Shown piece after piece: positions 7,978 through 16,142 of a DNA stretch of 64,000 bases; the first letter of the stretch is position 1; every line of letters starts with the position of its first letter. Source of the stretch: Actinacidiphila sp. DG2A-62. Its GTDB lineage: Bacteria; Actinomycetota; Actinomycetes; Streptomycetales; Streptomycetaceae. Made by a program: the position numbers and the translations under genes. The notes below the pieces were generated by a model. That model had not been told where the DNA came from and ran no database searches. It saw only the letters and a program-made list of their open reading frames with translations. The stretch is from assembly GCF_035825295.1 (NCBI RefSeq), contig NZ_JAYMGI010000002.1, positions 5,199,501 through 5,263,500 on the forward strand. The letters run 5' to 3'.

Positions 7978-9195
7978 GTGCCAGCTCCGGCGAACGCGAC
8001 CGACGCGACCGATATCACCGCCGTCCTCGACCGTGCCGCGGCCGGCGGCCGGATCACCCCGGAGGAGGCGCTGGTCCTCTACCGCGACGCCCCGCTGCAC
8101 GCGCTGGGCGCCGCCGCGGACGCCGTCCGCCGCCGCAGGTACGCCGGCATCGACCACATCGCCACGTACATCATCGAGCGGAACATCAACTACACCAACG
8201 TGTGTGTCACGGCGTGCAAGTTCTGCGCCTTCTACGCGGCCCCCAAGGACACCGAGAAGGGCTGGAGCCGCGACCTCGACGACATCCTGCGGCGCTGCGC
8301 CGAGACCGTCGAGCTGGGCGGCACCCAGATCATGTTCCAGGGCGGCCACCACCCCGACTACGGCGTGGAGTACTACGAGGAGCACTTCGCCGCCATCAAG
8401 CGGGAGTTCCCCCAGCTGGTCATCCACTCGCTCGGCGCCTCCGAGGTCGAGCACATGGCGCGGATCTCCGGCGTCAGCGCCGAGGAGGCCATCCGCCGCA
8501 TCCACGCGGCCGGCCTCGACTCCTTCGCCAGCGCCGGCGCGGAGCTGCTGCCCGAGCGCCCGCGCAAGGCCATCGCGCCGCTGAAGGAGTCCGGGGAGCG
8601 CTGGCTGGAGATCATGGAGACCGCGCACCGGCTCGGCGTCGAGTCCACCTCCACCATGCTGATGGGCACCGGCGAGACCAACGCCGAGCGGATCGAGCAC
8701 CTGCGGATGATCCGCGACGTGCAGGACCGCACCGGCGGCTTCCGCGCCTTCATCCCGTACACCTACCAGCCGGAGAACAACCACCTGAAGGGCCGGACGC
8801 AGGCCACCCTCTTCGAGTACCTGCGGATGATCGCCATCGCCCGGCTGTTCCTGGACAACGTCGCGCACATCCAGGGCTCCTGGCTGACCACCGGCAAGGA
8901 GGTGGGCCAGCTGTCGCTGCACTACGGCGCCGACGACCTCGGCTCGGTGATGCTGGAGGAGAACGTGGTCTCCTCGGCCGGCGCCAAGCACCGCTCCAAC
9001 CGGATGGAGCTGATCCATCTGATCCGCGCCGCCGGCCGGGTGCCCGCGCAGCGCGCCACCACCTACGAGCACCTCGTGGTGCACGACGACCCGGCGAACG
9101 ACCCGGTCGACGACCACGTGGTCTCCCACCTGTCGTCCACCGCGATCGAGGGGGGCACGGCCCACCCCGAGCTGCGCATCCTCCAGGCCCGGTGA
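7978..9195 (+). CDS. mqnC: Cyclic dehypoxanthinyl futalosine synthase (radical SAM)
   Basis: 405 residues. Radical SAM enzyme that cyclises dehypoxanthine futalosine in menaquinone synthesis. The [4Fe-4S] motif CVTACKFC (CX3CX2C) lies near residue 78, followed by FYAAPKDTEKGW. The stretches MFQGGHHPDYG and GSWLTTGKE are family-typical. MqnE (aminofutalosine synthase) is a close relative; length and coupling to menG favour MqnC. The GTG start at 7978 has GGGA about nine bases upstream. menG follows after seven bases, suggesting one transcript. Confidence 0.93.
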   Translation: MPAPANATDATDITAVLDRAAAGGRITPEEALVLYRDAPLHALGAAADAVRRRRYAGIDHIATYIIERNINYTNVCVTACKFCAFYAAPKDTEKGWSRDLDDILRRCAETVELGGTQIMFQGGHHPDYGVEYYEEHFAAIKREFPQLVIHSLGASEVEHMARISGVSAEEAIRRIHAAGLDSFASAGAELLPERPRKAIAPLKESGERWLEIMETAHRLGVESTSTMLMGTGETNAERIEHLRMIRDVQDRTGGFRAFIPYTYQPENNHLKGRTQATLFEYLRMIAIARLFLDNVAHIQGSWLTTGKEVGQLSLHYGADDLGSVMLEENVVSSAGAKHRSNRMELIHLIRAAGRVPAQRATTYEHLVVHDDPANDPVDDHVVSHLSSTAIEGGTAHPELRILQAR

Positions 9196-9202
9196 CGGCG
9201 CG

Positions 9203-9895
9203 GTGAGCCGGGCGGACCTGGACAAGAAGCCGCAGGACGTCGCGGCGATGTTCGACGACGTCGCCGCCAAGTACGACCTCACCAACGACGTGCTCTCGCT
9301 CGGCCAGACCCGGCTGTGGCGGCGGGCGGTCGCGCAGGCGCTGGACGTGCGGCCCGGCGAGCGGGTGCTCGACCTGGGCGCCGGCACCGGCACCTCGAGC
9401 CTGCCGTTCGCCGCGGCCGGCGCGCTGACCGTGCCGTGCGACTTCTCCCTCGGCATGCTGCGCGAGGGCAGGAAGCGCCACCCCGACCTGCCGCTGACCG
9501 CGGGCGACGCGACCCGGCTGCCGTTCGCCGACGGGGTGTTCGACGCGGTCACCATCTCCTTCGCGCTGCGCAACGTGCACGACACCGCGGCGGCGCTGCG
9601 CGAGATGCGGCGCGTCACCAGGCCCGGCGGGCGGCTGGTGATCTGTGAGTTCAGCCACCCCACGTACCGGCCCTTCCGCACCGTCTACACCGAATACCTG
9701 ATGCGGGCGCTGCCGCCGGTCGCCAAGTCGGTGAGCAGCAACCCGGACGCGTACGTCTACCTCGCCGAGTCCATCCGCGCGTGGCCGGACCAGCCGGCGC
9801 TGGCCCGGCGGCTGCAGGACGCGGGCTGGCGGGGGGTCGCGTGGCGCAACCTCACCGGCGGGATCGTGGCGCTGCACCGCGCGGTCACCGGGTAG
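9203..9895 (+). CDS. menG: Demethylmenaquinone methyltransferase (UbiE/MenG family)
   Basis: 230 residues. SAM-dependent class I methyltransferase that performs the final C-methylation of demethylmenaquinone at the membrane surface. The SAM-binding glycine motif VLDLGAGTGTSSL is near residues 54-66; the N-terminal FDDVAAKYDLTND and the SFALRNVHD stretch are family signatures. The GTG start lies seven bases after mqnC, so the two are probably cotranscribed. Ubiquinone is not made by this lineage, so menaquinone is the expected product. Confidence 0.93.
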   Translation: MSRADLDKKPQDVAAMFDDVAAKYDLTNDVLSLGQTRLWRRAVAQALDVRPGERVLDLGAGTGTSSLPFAAAGALTVPCDFSLGMLREGRKRHPDLPLTAGDATRLPFADGVFDAVTISFALRNVHDTAAALREMRRVTRPGGRLVICEFSHPTYRPFRTVYTEYLMRALPPVAKSVSSNPDAYVYLAESIRAWPDQPALARRLQDAGWRGVAWRNLTGGIVALHRAVTG

Positions 9896-10055
9896 GCGGG
9901 GATTCCCGCGGCGCCCGGTGCCGGTGAGGTGTGGCGTGGGCGCGCGGTAAAGGGGAAGTCAACAATCCGGGGGCGGAAACCGGAACTGCCGCTTTAGGCT
10001 GCGGTGTCGGCGGGACGGCGTCCCCCGAACCGTCACCGAACTGCCCGGAGTGCCC

Positions 10056-12371
10056 ATGTCGTTCTGCCCCGCGTGCGGGAACCCCGTCTCCGACGCGGCG
10101 GATGTGCGTTTCTGCGCGCGCTGCGGGAAGGAGCTGACGCCGCCCGCGACCGCCGCGGACGGCGCGCCGCCCGAGCCCCCGGTGGCGCCCGCGACGCCCA
10201 CGATGCCCGCGGTGTCGCCGGCCCATCCGGGCGCCGCGCCGCCGACGATGCCGGCCGTGCCGCCGGCGCCCGGCGCGTCCGGGGTGCCCGGGGTCTCCGG
10301 GGCGCCCGGGGTCTCCGGGGCCGCCGGATACGCCCCGTCCGTTCCGCCCGCCGCCCCACCCGCCGCGCCGCCGGGCCCCTCGCCCGCCGCGCGGTTCGCC
10401 CGCCGGGTGTTCACCGGCCGCTGGGACGGCGCCGCGCTGGCCGCGCTCGCGCCCGCCGTCCTGCTGCTCGGCCTGGCCGCGCTGCTCGGCGGCACCTCGG
10501 GCGGCCTGCTCAGCGGCAGCGGCATAGGTTTCCTCAAGCGCTCCCGGATCGCCCTCGCGCTGCTGCTCCAGGGCGTCGGCGGCTCGGTCGACGTGCACGC
10601 GCCCCGGGACGAGCCCACCGTCGACGACGACTTCGGCTCGGACGACAGCTCCGGCGACGATTTCGGCGACTCCGACGGGTCGGGGGACTCGGACGGTTCC
10701 GACGGGTTCGACGACGGGTCGGGGGACTCGGACGGTTCGGACGGGTTCGACGACGGCTCGGGCGACGACTCCGATCCGTTCGGGGACGGCTCGGGCGACG
10801 ACTCCGATCCGTTCGGGGACGGCTCGGGCGATGACTCCGATCCGTTCGGGGACAGCAGCGGCGACGACTCGGACCCGTTCGGGGACGGTTCGGGGGACGA
10901 TTCCGATCCGTTCGGGGACGGTTCGGGGGACGATTCCGATCCGTTCGGGGACAGCAGCGGCGACGACTCGGACCCCTTCGGCGACACCGGCGCCGACACC
11001 GGCTTCGACACCGGCTTCGACCACGCCTCCTACCTCGACGACGGCGACGACGGCTCCGACTCCGGCAGCTTCTCGTACAGCCCGATGACGAGCGGCGGCC
11101 ACACCGTGCACACCGCGATCTCGATGATCCCGCTGACCGTCACCGCGCTGTGGGTGCTCGCGCTCGCCGTGGCGCTGCGCGCGGTGCGCCGCCGGGCGGG
11201 CGGTCCGGAGGCCGCGGTCCGGGTCGCGCTGCTCAGCGGCGCCGCCACGCTGGTGCTCGCGCTGCTCGCGCAGCCCTCGATCGAGGAGGTGCACCTCCAC
11301 GACGCCCCGGTCTTCGCCGTGCTGGGCAGCATCGCGCTCGCCTTCGTGACCGCGTTCGCCCTGCTGCCCGCCCCCGGCCGCGCCGCCTGGCTCGCCGCCC
11401 GGCCCGGCCTGGTCGCCGCGCTGCGGGTGCTGCGCGCCACCGGCTACGCGCTGCTCGCCGCGGTCGGCATCGCCGCGGTCGTGGTCCTGTGCGTGGCGCT
11501 CGGCCACTACGACGACGTGACCGGCTGGGGCGTCGTCCTCGTCGCCTTCCTGCTGCCGAACGCGGGCGTGAGCGGCCTCTCGCTCGGCTGGGGCGGCCCC
11601 TTCGACGCCCACTTCCGCTTCTCCTCCACCGGGGCCGCCGACGGCGTCGGGAACAACGCGAATCTCGACCTCGGCGACCTCAGCCACATGTGGGACGGCT
11701 GGGCGGCGGTCGGCGCGGTGGCCGGCGGCGTGGTCTGCGCGCTGCTGATCGGCGTGCTCGCCGCCCGGCTGACCCGCGGCCGGGCCGAGCAGTTCGCGGT
11801 CGCCGGGCTGTTCACCGTGCTGTTCGTGGCGCTCGCCGGGCTCAGCGGCGTCACCTTCGAGGACGGCGTGGTGCTGTCGACGGCCGGCACCCACGAGTCC
11901 TTCGGGCCGAACGTCGGGTACGCGCTGCTGGTCGCCCTGCTCTGGTCGTTCGGCGGCGTGCTGGTCGCGCCCTACGCGGCGCGGGCGCTGGGCGCGCGCG
12001 GGGCCGCGCTGTACGGGCCGGCCGCGGCGGGCGCCGCCGCGGGATGGGCGCCGCCGGCGTACGGCACACCGCCGTACGGACAGCAGCCGTACGGTCCCCA
12101 GGGCGGGCAGCCGTACGGTCCCCAGCCGTACGGACCGCCGCCGGGCCCGTACGGTCCGCCGCCGCAGACGCCGCCCGGGTCCGTACCGCCGCCCGGGTCC
12201 GTACCGCCGCAGGGGGCCGCGCCGCAGCCGGGGGCCGGGCCGGCGCAGGACGCTCCCGCCGGGCCTCCCGCGCAGCCGGGGCCGCCGGCCGGGGAGACGA
12301 CCGTCCACGACCTCGGGGTGGTCCAGCCGCCGCGGCTGAACAAGCGGGACCGGCCGCCGGACCACCGCTGA
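10056..12371 (+). CDS. Zinc-ribbon multi-pass membrane protein with acidic repeats (streptophobe-like)
   Basis: 771 residues. Order of parts: an N-terminal zinc ribbon (C4-x2-C7 ... C20-x2-C23); a Pro/Ala linker; one hydrophobic span (about 128-145); a very acidic Gly/Ser/Asp/Phe block built of 13-residue then 11-residue repeats (about 206-309); several hydrophobic helices (about 355-670); and a Pro/Tyr/Gly tail with PYGPQ-type repeats. The architecture suits the membrane proteins named streptophobe in streptomycetes. The ATG at 10056 is preferred over the GTG at 10050 because GGAG at 10047-10050 gives correct spacing. Function unknown. The acidic block lies between membrane segments and could bind divalent cations, which is inference only. 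Confidence 0.75.
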   Translation: MSFCPACGNPVSDAADVRFCARCGKELTPPATAADGAPPEPPVAPATPTMPAVSPAHPGAAPPTMPAVPPAPGASGVPGVSGAPGVSGAAGYAPSVPPAAPPAAPPGPSPAARFARRVFTGRWDGAALAALAPAVLLLGLAALLGGTSGGLLSGSGIGFLKRSRIALALLLQGVGGSVDVHAPRDEPTVDDDFGSDDSSGDDFGDSDGSGDSDGSDGFDDGSGDSDGSDGFDDGSGDDSDPFGDGSGDDSDPFGDGSGDDSDPFGDSSGDDSDPFGDGSGDDSDPFGDGSGDDSDPFGDSSGDDSDPFGDTGADTGFDTGFDHASYLDDGDDGSDSGSFSYSPMTSGGHTVHTAISMIPLTVTALWVLALAVALRAVRRRAGGPEAAVRVALLSGAATLVLALLAQPSIEEVHLHDAPVFAVLGSIALAFVTAFALLPAPGRAAWLAARPGLVAALRVLRATGYALLAAVGIAAVVVLCVALGHYDDVTGWGVVLVAFLLPNAGVSGLSLGWGGPFDAHFRFSSTGAADGVGNNANLDLGDLSHMWDGWAAVGAVAGGVVCALLIGVLAARLTRGRAEQFAVAGLFTVLFVALAGLSGVTFEDGVVLSTAGTHESFGPNVGYALLVALLWSFGGVLVAPYAARALGARGAALYGPAAAGAAAGWAPPAYGTPPYGQQPYGPQGGQPYGPQPYGPPPGPYGPPPQTPPGSVPPPGSVPPQGAAPQPGAGPAQDAPAGPPAQPGPPAGETTVHDLGVVQPPRLNKRDRPPDHR
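10675..10983 (+). repeat. In-frame coding repeats (39-bp then 33-bp units)
   Basis: Two 39-bp units encoding GSGDSDGSDGFDD are followed by about seven 33-bp units encoding DDSDPFGD(G/S)SG. The copies differ mainly at silent positions and at Gly/Ser, so they expanded by duplication and then drifted. The unit length is a multiple of three, so copy-number changes keep the frame. Confidence 0.85.
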
Positions 12372-12536
12372 GCCGCTGCCCGACGCGACCGGGCGCGGGT
12401 CGGGCGCGGCCCGGCCGCCTCCGGGCCGCGTCCGGCCGGTTCGTGAGAGCCGCCGCGCCACCGGGCGCCCCGGCTGCATAGACTCGACCGCATCGAGCAG
12501 CCGCAACACCCCCTCGCCGAAACGGGAGAGCCCACC

Positions 12537-13826
12537 GTGACCGACACCGCCGCCCTTTCCGAGCGCAGTGCCGATGTGATCGTCGTCGGCGCCGGTCCCG
12601 CCGGCTCGACGACCGCGTACTACCTGGCCAAGGCCGGACTCGACGTCCTGCTGCTGGAGAAGACCGCGTTCCCGCGCGAGAAGGTCTGCGGCGACGGCCT
12701 GACCCCGCGCGCCACCAAGCAGCTCGTGGCGATGGGCATCGACATCTCGGAAGAGGCCGGCTGGCTGCGGAACAAGGGCCTGCGGATCATCAGCGGCGGC
12801 ATGCGCCTGGAGATGGACTGGCCGGACCTGGCCGCGTACCCGGACTACGGACTGGTGCGCAAGCGCGAGGACTTCGACGAACTGCTGGCCCAGCAGGCGG
12901 TGAAGGCCGGCGCCCGGCTGTACGAGCGGTGCAACGTCACCGGGCCGCTGATCGACGAGCGCACCGGCCGGATCACCGGCGTCACCGCCAAGCTCGGCGA
13001 GGAGAAGACCCCGGTCGCCTTCGACGCGCCGCTGGTCGTGGCCGCCGACGGCAACTCCACCCGGCTGTCGCTGGCGATGGGCCTGCACCGGCGCGACGAC
13101 CGGCCGATGGGCGTGGCGGTGCGCACCTACTTCACCTCGCCGCGGCACGAGGACGACTACCTGGAGTCGTGGCTGGAGCTGTGGGACCGGCGCGGCCCCG
13201 ACGCCCGCCAACTGCCCGGCTACGGCTGGATCTTCGGACTCGGCGACGGCACCTCCAACGTCGGGCTCGGCATCCTGGACTCCTCCGCGGCCTTCCGCGA
13301 GCTGGACTGGCGCGAGGTGCTCAGGTCCTGGGTCGCCTCGATGCCCGAGGACTGGGGTTTCACCCCGGAGAACATGACCCAGCCGATCCGCGGCGCGGCG
13401 CTGCCGATGGCGTTCAACCGGCAACCGCACTACACCCGCGGCCTGCTGCTGGTCGGCGACGCGGGCGGGCTGGTCAACCCGTTCAACGGCGAGGGCATCG
13501 CCTACGCGATGGAATCCGGCCAACTCGCCGCCGACGTCATCACCCAGGCGCACGCCCGTGCGACCTCCGCGCAGCGCGAACTGGCGCTCCAGCGCTACCC
13601 GCGCATCCTGAAGGACACCTACGGCGGCTACTACACGCTCGGCCGCGCGTTCGTGAAGCTGATCGGCAACCCCAAGGTGATGCAGCTGTGCACCCAGCGC
13701 GGCCTGACCCACCCGATGCTGATGCGCTTCGCGCTCAAGCTGCTCGCCAACCTCACGGACCCGACCGGCGGCGACGCGATGGACCGCATCATCAACGGCC
13801 TGACGAAGGTCGCCCCGCGCGCCTGA
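12537..13826 (+). CDS. Geranylgeranyl reductase family FAD enzyme (likely menaquinone side-chain reductase)
   Basis: 429 residues. The FAD dinucleotide fold is at the N-terminus (VVGAGPAGSTTAYYLAKAG, about residues 16-34). The second FAD segment LLLVGDAGGLVNPFNGEGIA is about 303-322. The family saturates isoprenoid double bonds; in actinobacteria a member (MenJ) partly reduces the menaquinone tail. Placement between menG and nuo supports that substrate, though archaeal-type lipid or chlorophyll-type reductases share the fold. The GTG start at 12537 has GGGAGAG about eight bases before it. Confidence 0.85.
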   Translation: MTDTAALSERSADVIVVGAGPAGSTTAYYLAKAGLDVLLLEKTAFPREKVCGDGLTPRATKQLVAMGIDISEEAGWLRNKGLRIISGGMRLEMDWPDLAAYPDYGLVRKREDFDELLAQQAVKAGARLYERCNVTGPLIDERTGRITGVTAKLGEEKTPVAFDAPLVVAADGNSTRLSLAMGLHRRDDRPMGVAVRTYFTSPRHEDDYLESWLELWDRRGPDARQLPGYGWIFGLGDGTSNVGLGILDSSAAFRELDWREVLRSWVASMPEDWGFTPENMTQPIRGAALPMAFNRQPHYTRGLLLVGDAGGLVNPFNGEGIAYAMESGQLAADVITQAHARATSAQRELALQRYPRILKDTYGGYYTLGRAFVKLIGNPKVMQLCTQRGLTHPMLMRFALKLLANLTDPTGGDAMDRIINGLTKVAPRA

Positions 13827-13845
13827 GCGGGGCCGACCCCGCGCC

Positions 13846-13909
13846 GGGTGGCCGGTCGGTCGGGTGGCCGGTCGGTCGGGTGGCCGGTCGGTCGGGTGGC
13901 CGGTCGGTC
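13846..13909. repeat. Four perfect tandem copies of a 16-mer
   Basis: GGGTGGCCGGTCGGTC repeats without mismatch at 13846-13861, 13862-13877, 13878-13893 and 13894-13909. It lies between two convergent genes, where it may help end transcription or may simply be a slippage-prone satellite. Confidence 0.85.
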
Positions 13910-13927
13910 GTCCCGCCGGGCGTCCGG

Positions 13928-15841
13928 TCACCCGTCCGTCGGCGGGACGGCGTTGCGCCAGACCGTGACGTCCAGGACGGCGTAGGTGCTCGGCTCGCTG
14001 CTCTTCGACGCGTGCTTGAAGGTGATCAGCGCGACCGTGCTGTCGGTGGTCGCGCAGATCTGCGAGCCGGGCGACAGCCGGGCCTGGTCGATCTCCGTGG
14101 TGTAGCGGGTGTCCTTCAGGCAGGCGTCGAGGGAGCCCTTCTCGCCGCTGTCGAGCAGGACGAGTTCCGCGGTGTTCGTGGAGAAGCGGCAGCCGACGTC
14201 GATCATGTCGGTGCAGGAGTAGGTCATGTCGTCGTCGAAGCCGCGGGCCGGCTTGAGGTCGGGGTCGGCGAAGAACAGGTGGTAGTCGTCGGCCAGTTGG
14301 ATGCCGGGGTGGACCTCGGGCTTCGGCGCGGCGGGGGTGTGGGAGCCGGCCGTCGCGTCGGAGGCGTCGTCGCCCGTGCCGCCGCTGTTCGCACGCGGCG
14401 AGACGGATGACGAACTGCCGCCGCTTCTGGCCTTGTTGTCGTCGCCGCCGCTGCCGTTGAGCGCGAGCGGCACGACGACCGCGAGCACGACGACCGCGAG
14501 GACCGCGGCCAGGACGTAGGGCGCCTTGCTCTTCTTCGGCGGCAGCGGCTGGAACGGCTGCTGCCGGTAGGGCTGTTGGGGATAGCCCGGCGCCATCGGC
14601 CGTCCGGGGCCGCCCGGTCCGCGGTGCTGCGCCTGCTGCGGGTACGGCGTCGGGTACTGCTGCTGCGGGTAGCCGTACGGCTGGTGCGGGTATCCCACCG
14701 GGCGCGCCGCCTCGGTGGGCGGGTAGTCGGGTGACGGCGCCGACGGGCGCGGTGCCCCCAGCGGGGCCTGCGGGACCTGCGGGGCCTGCGGGTTCTGCGC
14801 CGCGGCGGCCGGCGGCACCGGCTGCGTCGGCGGGTGCACCGGCGCGGCGGCGTCCGGGCGGGTCACGCCGGCGGGTCCCGCGGCGGCCGGTCCCGCGGCG
14901 GCGGGAGATGCGGCGGTCGCGGTCGGCGGCGGGACCGGCAGCGCGACCCGGGCCGGGATCTGCGCCGCGATGTCGCCCGGCAGCCACTGCTCGGGCCGGA
15001 CCAGTCGGCCGTCCGCGGACGCGGCCTGGCACATCGCCACCACCTGCTCGGTGGACGGCCGCCGCGCCGGGTCCTTGGCCAGGCAGCTCCGCACCAGCGG
15101 CGCCAACTCCTCGGGCAGGCCGACCAGTTCGGGTTCCTCGTGCACGATGCGGTACAGCACCGCGTGGGACGGCCCCTCGCCGTAGGCGGGCGCGCCGATC
15201 GCGGCGTAGGCGGCGACCTGGCCGAGCGCGAAGACATCGGTGGCCGGGGTGATCTCGCGCATCGCGGCCTGCTCGGGGGCCATGAACGCCGGAGTGCCCA
15301 CGGTCACGCCGCTGTCGGTCAGCGCGGTGGTGTCGGCGGCGCGGGCGATGCCGAAGTCGATGACGCGCGGGCCGTCGTCGGCCAGCAGCACGTTGGACGG
15401 CTTCAGGTCACGGTGCACCAGGCCGGCCGCGTGCACCGCCTGGAGGGCCTCGGCGATCCCGGCGACCAGCAGCAGCACGGTCTGCGGCGGCAGCGCGCCG
15501 TGCCGGGCGACCGCCGCGGACAGCGTCGGCCCCTGCACGTACGCGGTGGCCAGCCACGGCCGCGGCCCCTCGGTGTCGCTGTCCAGCACCGGCGCGGTGT
15601 ACAGGCCCTGCACCCGGCGCGCGGCCAGCACCTCCTGGCCGAACCGCCGCCGGAAGTTCGGGTCCTCGGCGAACTCGGGCCTGATCACCTTGATCGCGAC
15701 CGGCCGGCCGGGCGCGTGCCCCAGGTAGACCTTGCCCATCCCGCCCGCGCCCAGCCGCGCCGCCAACCGGTACGGCCCGACCTGCGCCGGGTCGTCGTCC
15801 TGCAGCGGCTGGAACACCGCTTCGTCCCCCGTGCCCGTCAC
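13928..15841 (-). CDS. Transmembrane Ser/Thr protein kinase (PknB-like)
   Basis: About 637 residues from the GTG at 15841; the open frame extends 23 codons further to 15910. The Hanks-type kinase domain is at the N-terminus: glycine loop GAGGMG (about 28-33), IKV lysine, catalytic HRDLKPSN (about 142), DFG, and an APE-type MAPEQ. Then comes a long Pro/Gln/Tyr-rich linker, one membrane span (about 440-459), a Ser-rich stretch and an outer domain of about 150 residues with four Cys that could form disulfides. It has no PASTA repeats, so the outside ligand differs from PknB. It is convergent with the reductase and divergent from the MMPL operon. Confidence 0.9.
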   Translation of the reverse strand: MTGTGDEAVFQPLQDDDPAQVGPYRLAARLGAGGMGKVYLGHAPGRPVAIKVIRPEFAEDPNFRRRFGQEVLAARRVQGLYTAPVLDSDTEGPRPWLATAYVQGPTLSAAVARHGALPPQTVLLLVAGIAEALQAVHAAGLVHRDLKPSNVLLADDGPRVIDFGIARAADTTALTDSGVTVGTPAFMAPEQAAMREITPATDVFALGQVAAYAAIGAPAYGEGPSHAVLYRIVHEEPELVGLPEELAPLVRSCLAKDPARRPSTEQVVAMCQAASADGRLVRPEQWLPGDIAAQIPARVALPVPPPTATAASPAAAGPAAAGPAGVTRPDAAAPVHPPTQPVPPAAAAQNPQAPQVPQAPLGAPRPSAPSPDYPPTEAARPVGYPHQPYGYPQQQYPTPYPQQAQHRGPGGPGRPMAPGYPQQPYRQQPFQPLPPKKSKAPYVLAAVLAVVVLAVVVPLALNGSGGDDNKARSGGSSSSVSPRANSGGTGDDASDATAGSHTPAAPKPEVHPGIQLADDYHLFFADPDLKPARGFDDDMTYSCTDMIDVGCRFSTNTAELVLLDSGEKGSLDACLKDTRYTTEIDQARLSPGSQICATTDSTVALITFKHASKSSEPSTYAVLDVTVWRNAVPPTDG

Positions 15842-15966
15842 CCTGTGTCCCCGTCCCCTTCGGTGTGCGTGTTCGGCGCGAAGGAGACTACCGAACGGCC
15901 CGCGCCCCACGGAGGCCCGCGGCCCGCCCGCTCAGTATCCGCACACGATCGTGACCCGCCGGTGCT

Positions 15967-16014
15967 GTAGTGCGTACGCACCAGGCCGGGGCCCGCCTGG
16001 TCCGTACGCACCAG
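15967..16014 (+). promoter_or_regulatory. Two near-palindromic operator-like sites upstream of the MMPL gene
   Basis: GTAGTGCGTACGCACCAG (15967-15984) and CTGGTCCGTACGCACCAG (15997-16014) each match their own reverse complement at 16 of 18 positions and share CGTACGCACCAGG. Start to start they are 30 bp apart, about three helical turns, so two repressor dimers could bind one DNA face. No regulator of TetR or MarR type is adjacent. Confidence 0.5.
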
Positions 16015-16142
16015 GTGAGGACGGCGGCTGCGGACGATGTCCGGCGCGGCGCCGGAAGGGAGCGTGGGAGGTGCGCGGATTCCGCGCGCTTCCCCTTTTT
16101 CCTTCTTCCCGCCCGAGCAGCGGTGTCTGGAGTGATCGACGG

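Noticed and set aside
10675..10983. CRISPR-like array
   Set aside because: The repeats are adjacent, in frame and without unique spacers; they encode a repetitive protein segment.
9885..15032. A 1715-codon open frame on the minus strand
   Set aside because: It runs antisense through the membrane protein and the reductase and only touches the kinase in a wrong frame. Its length comes from the near absence of AT-rich stops at this GC content.
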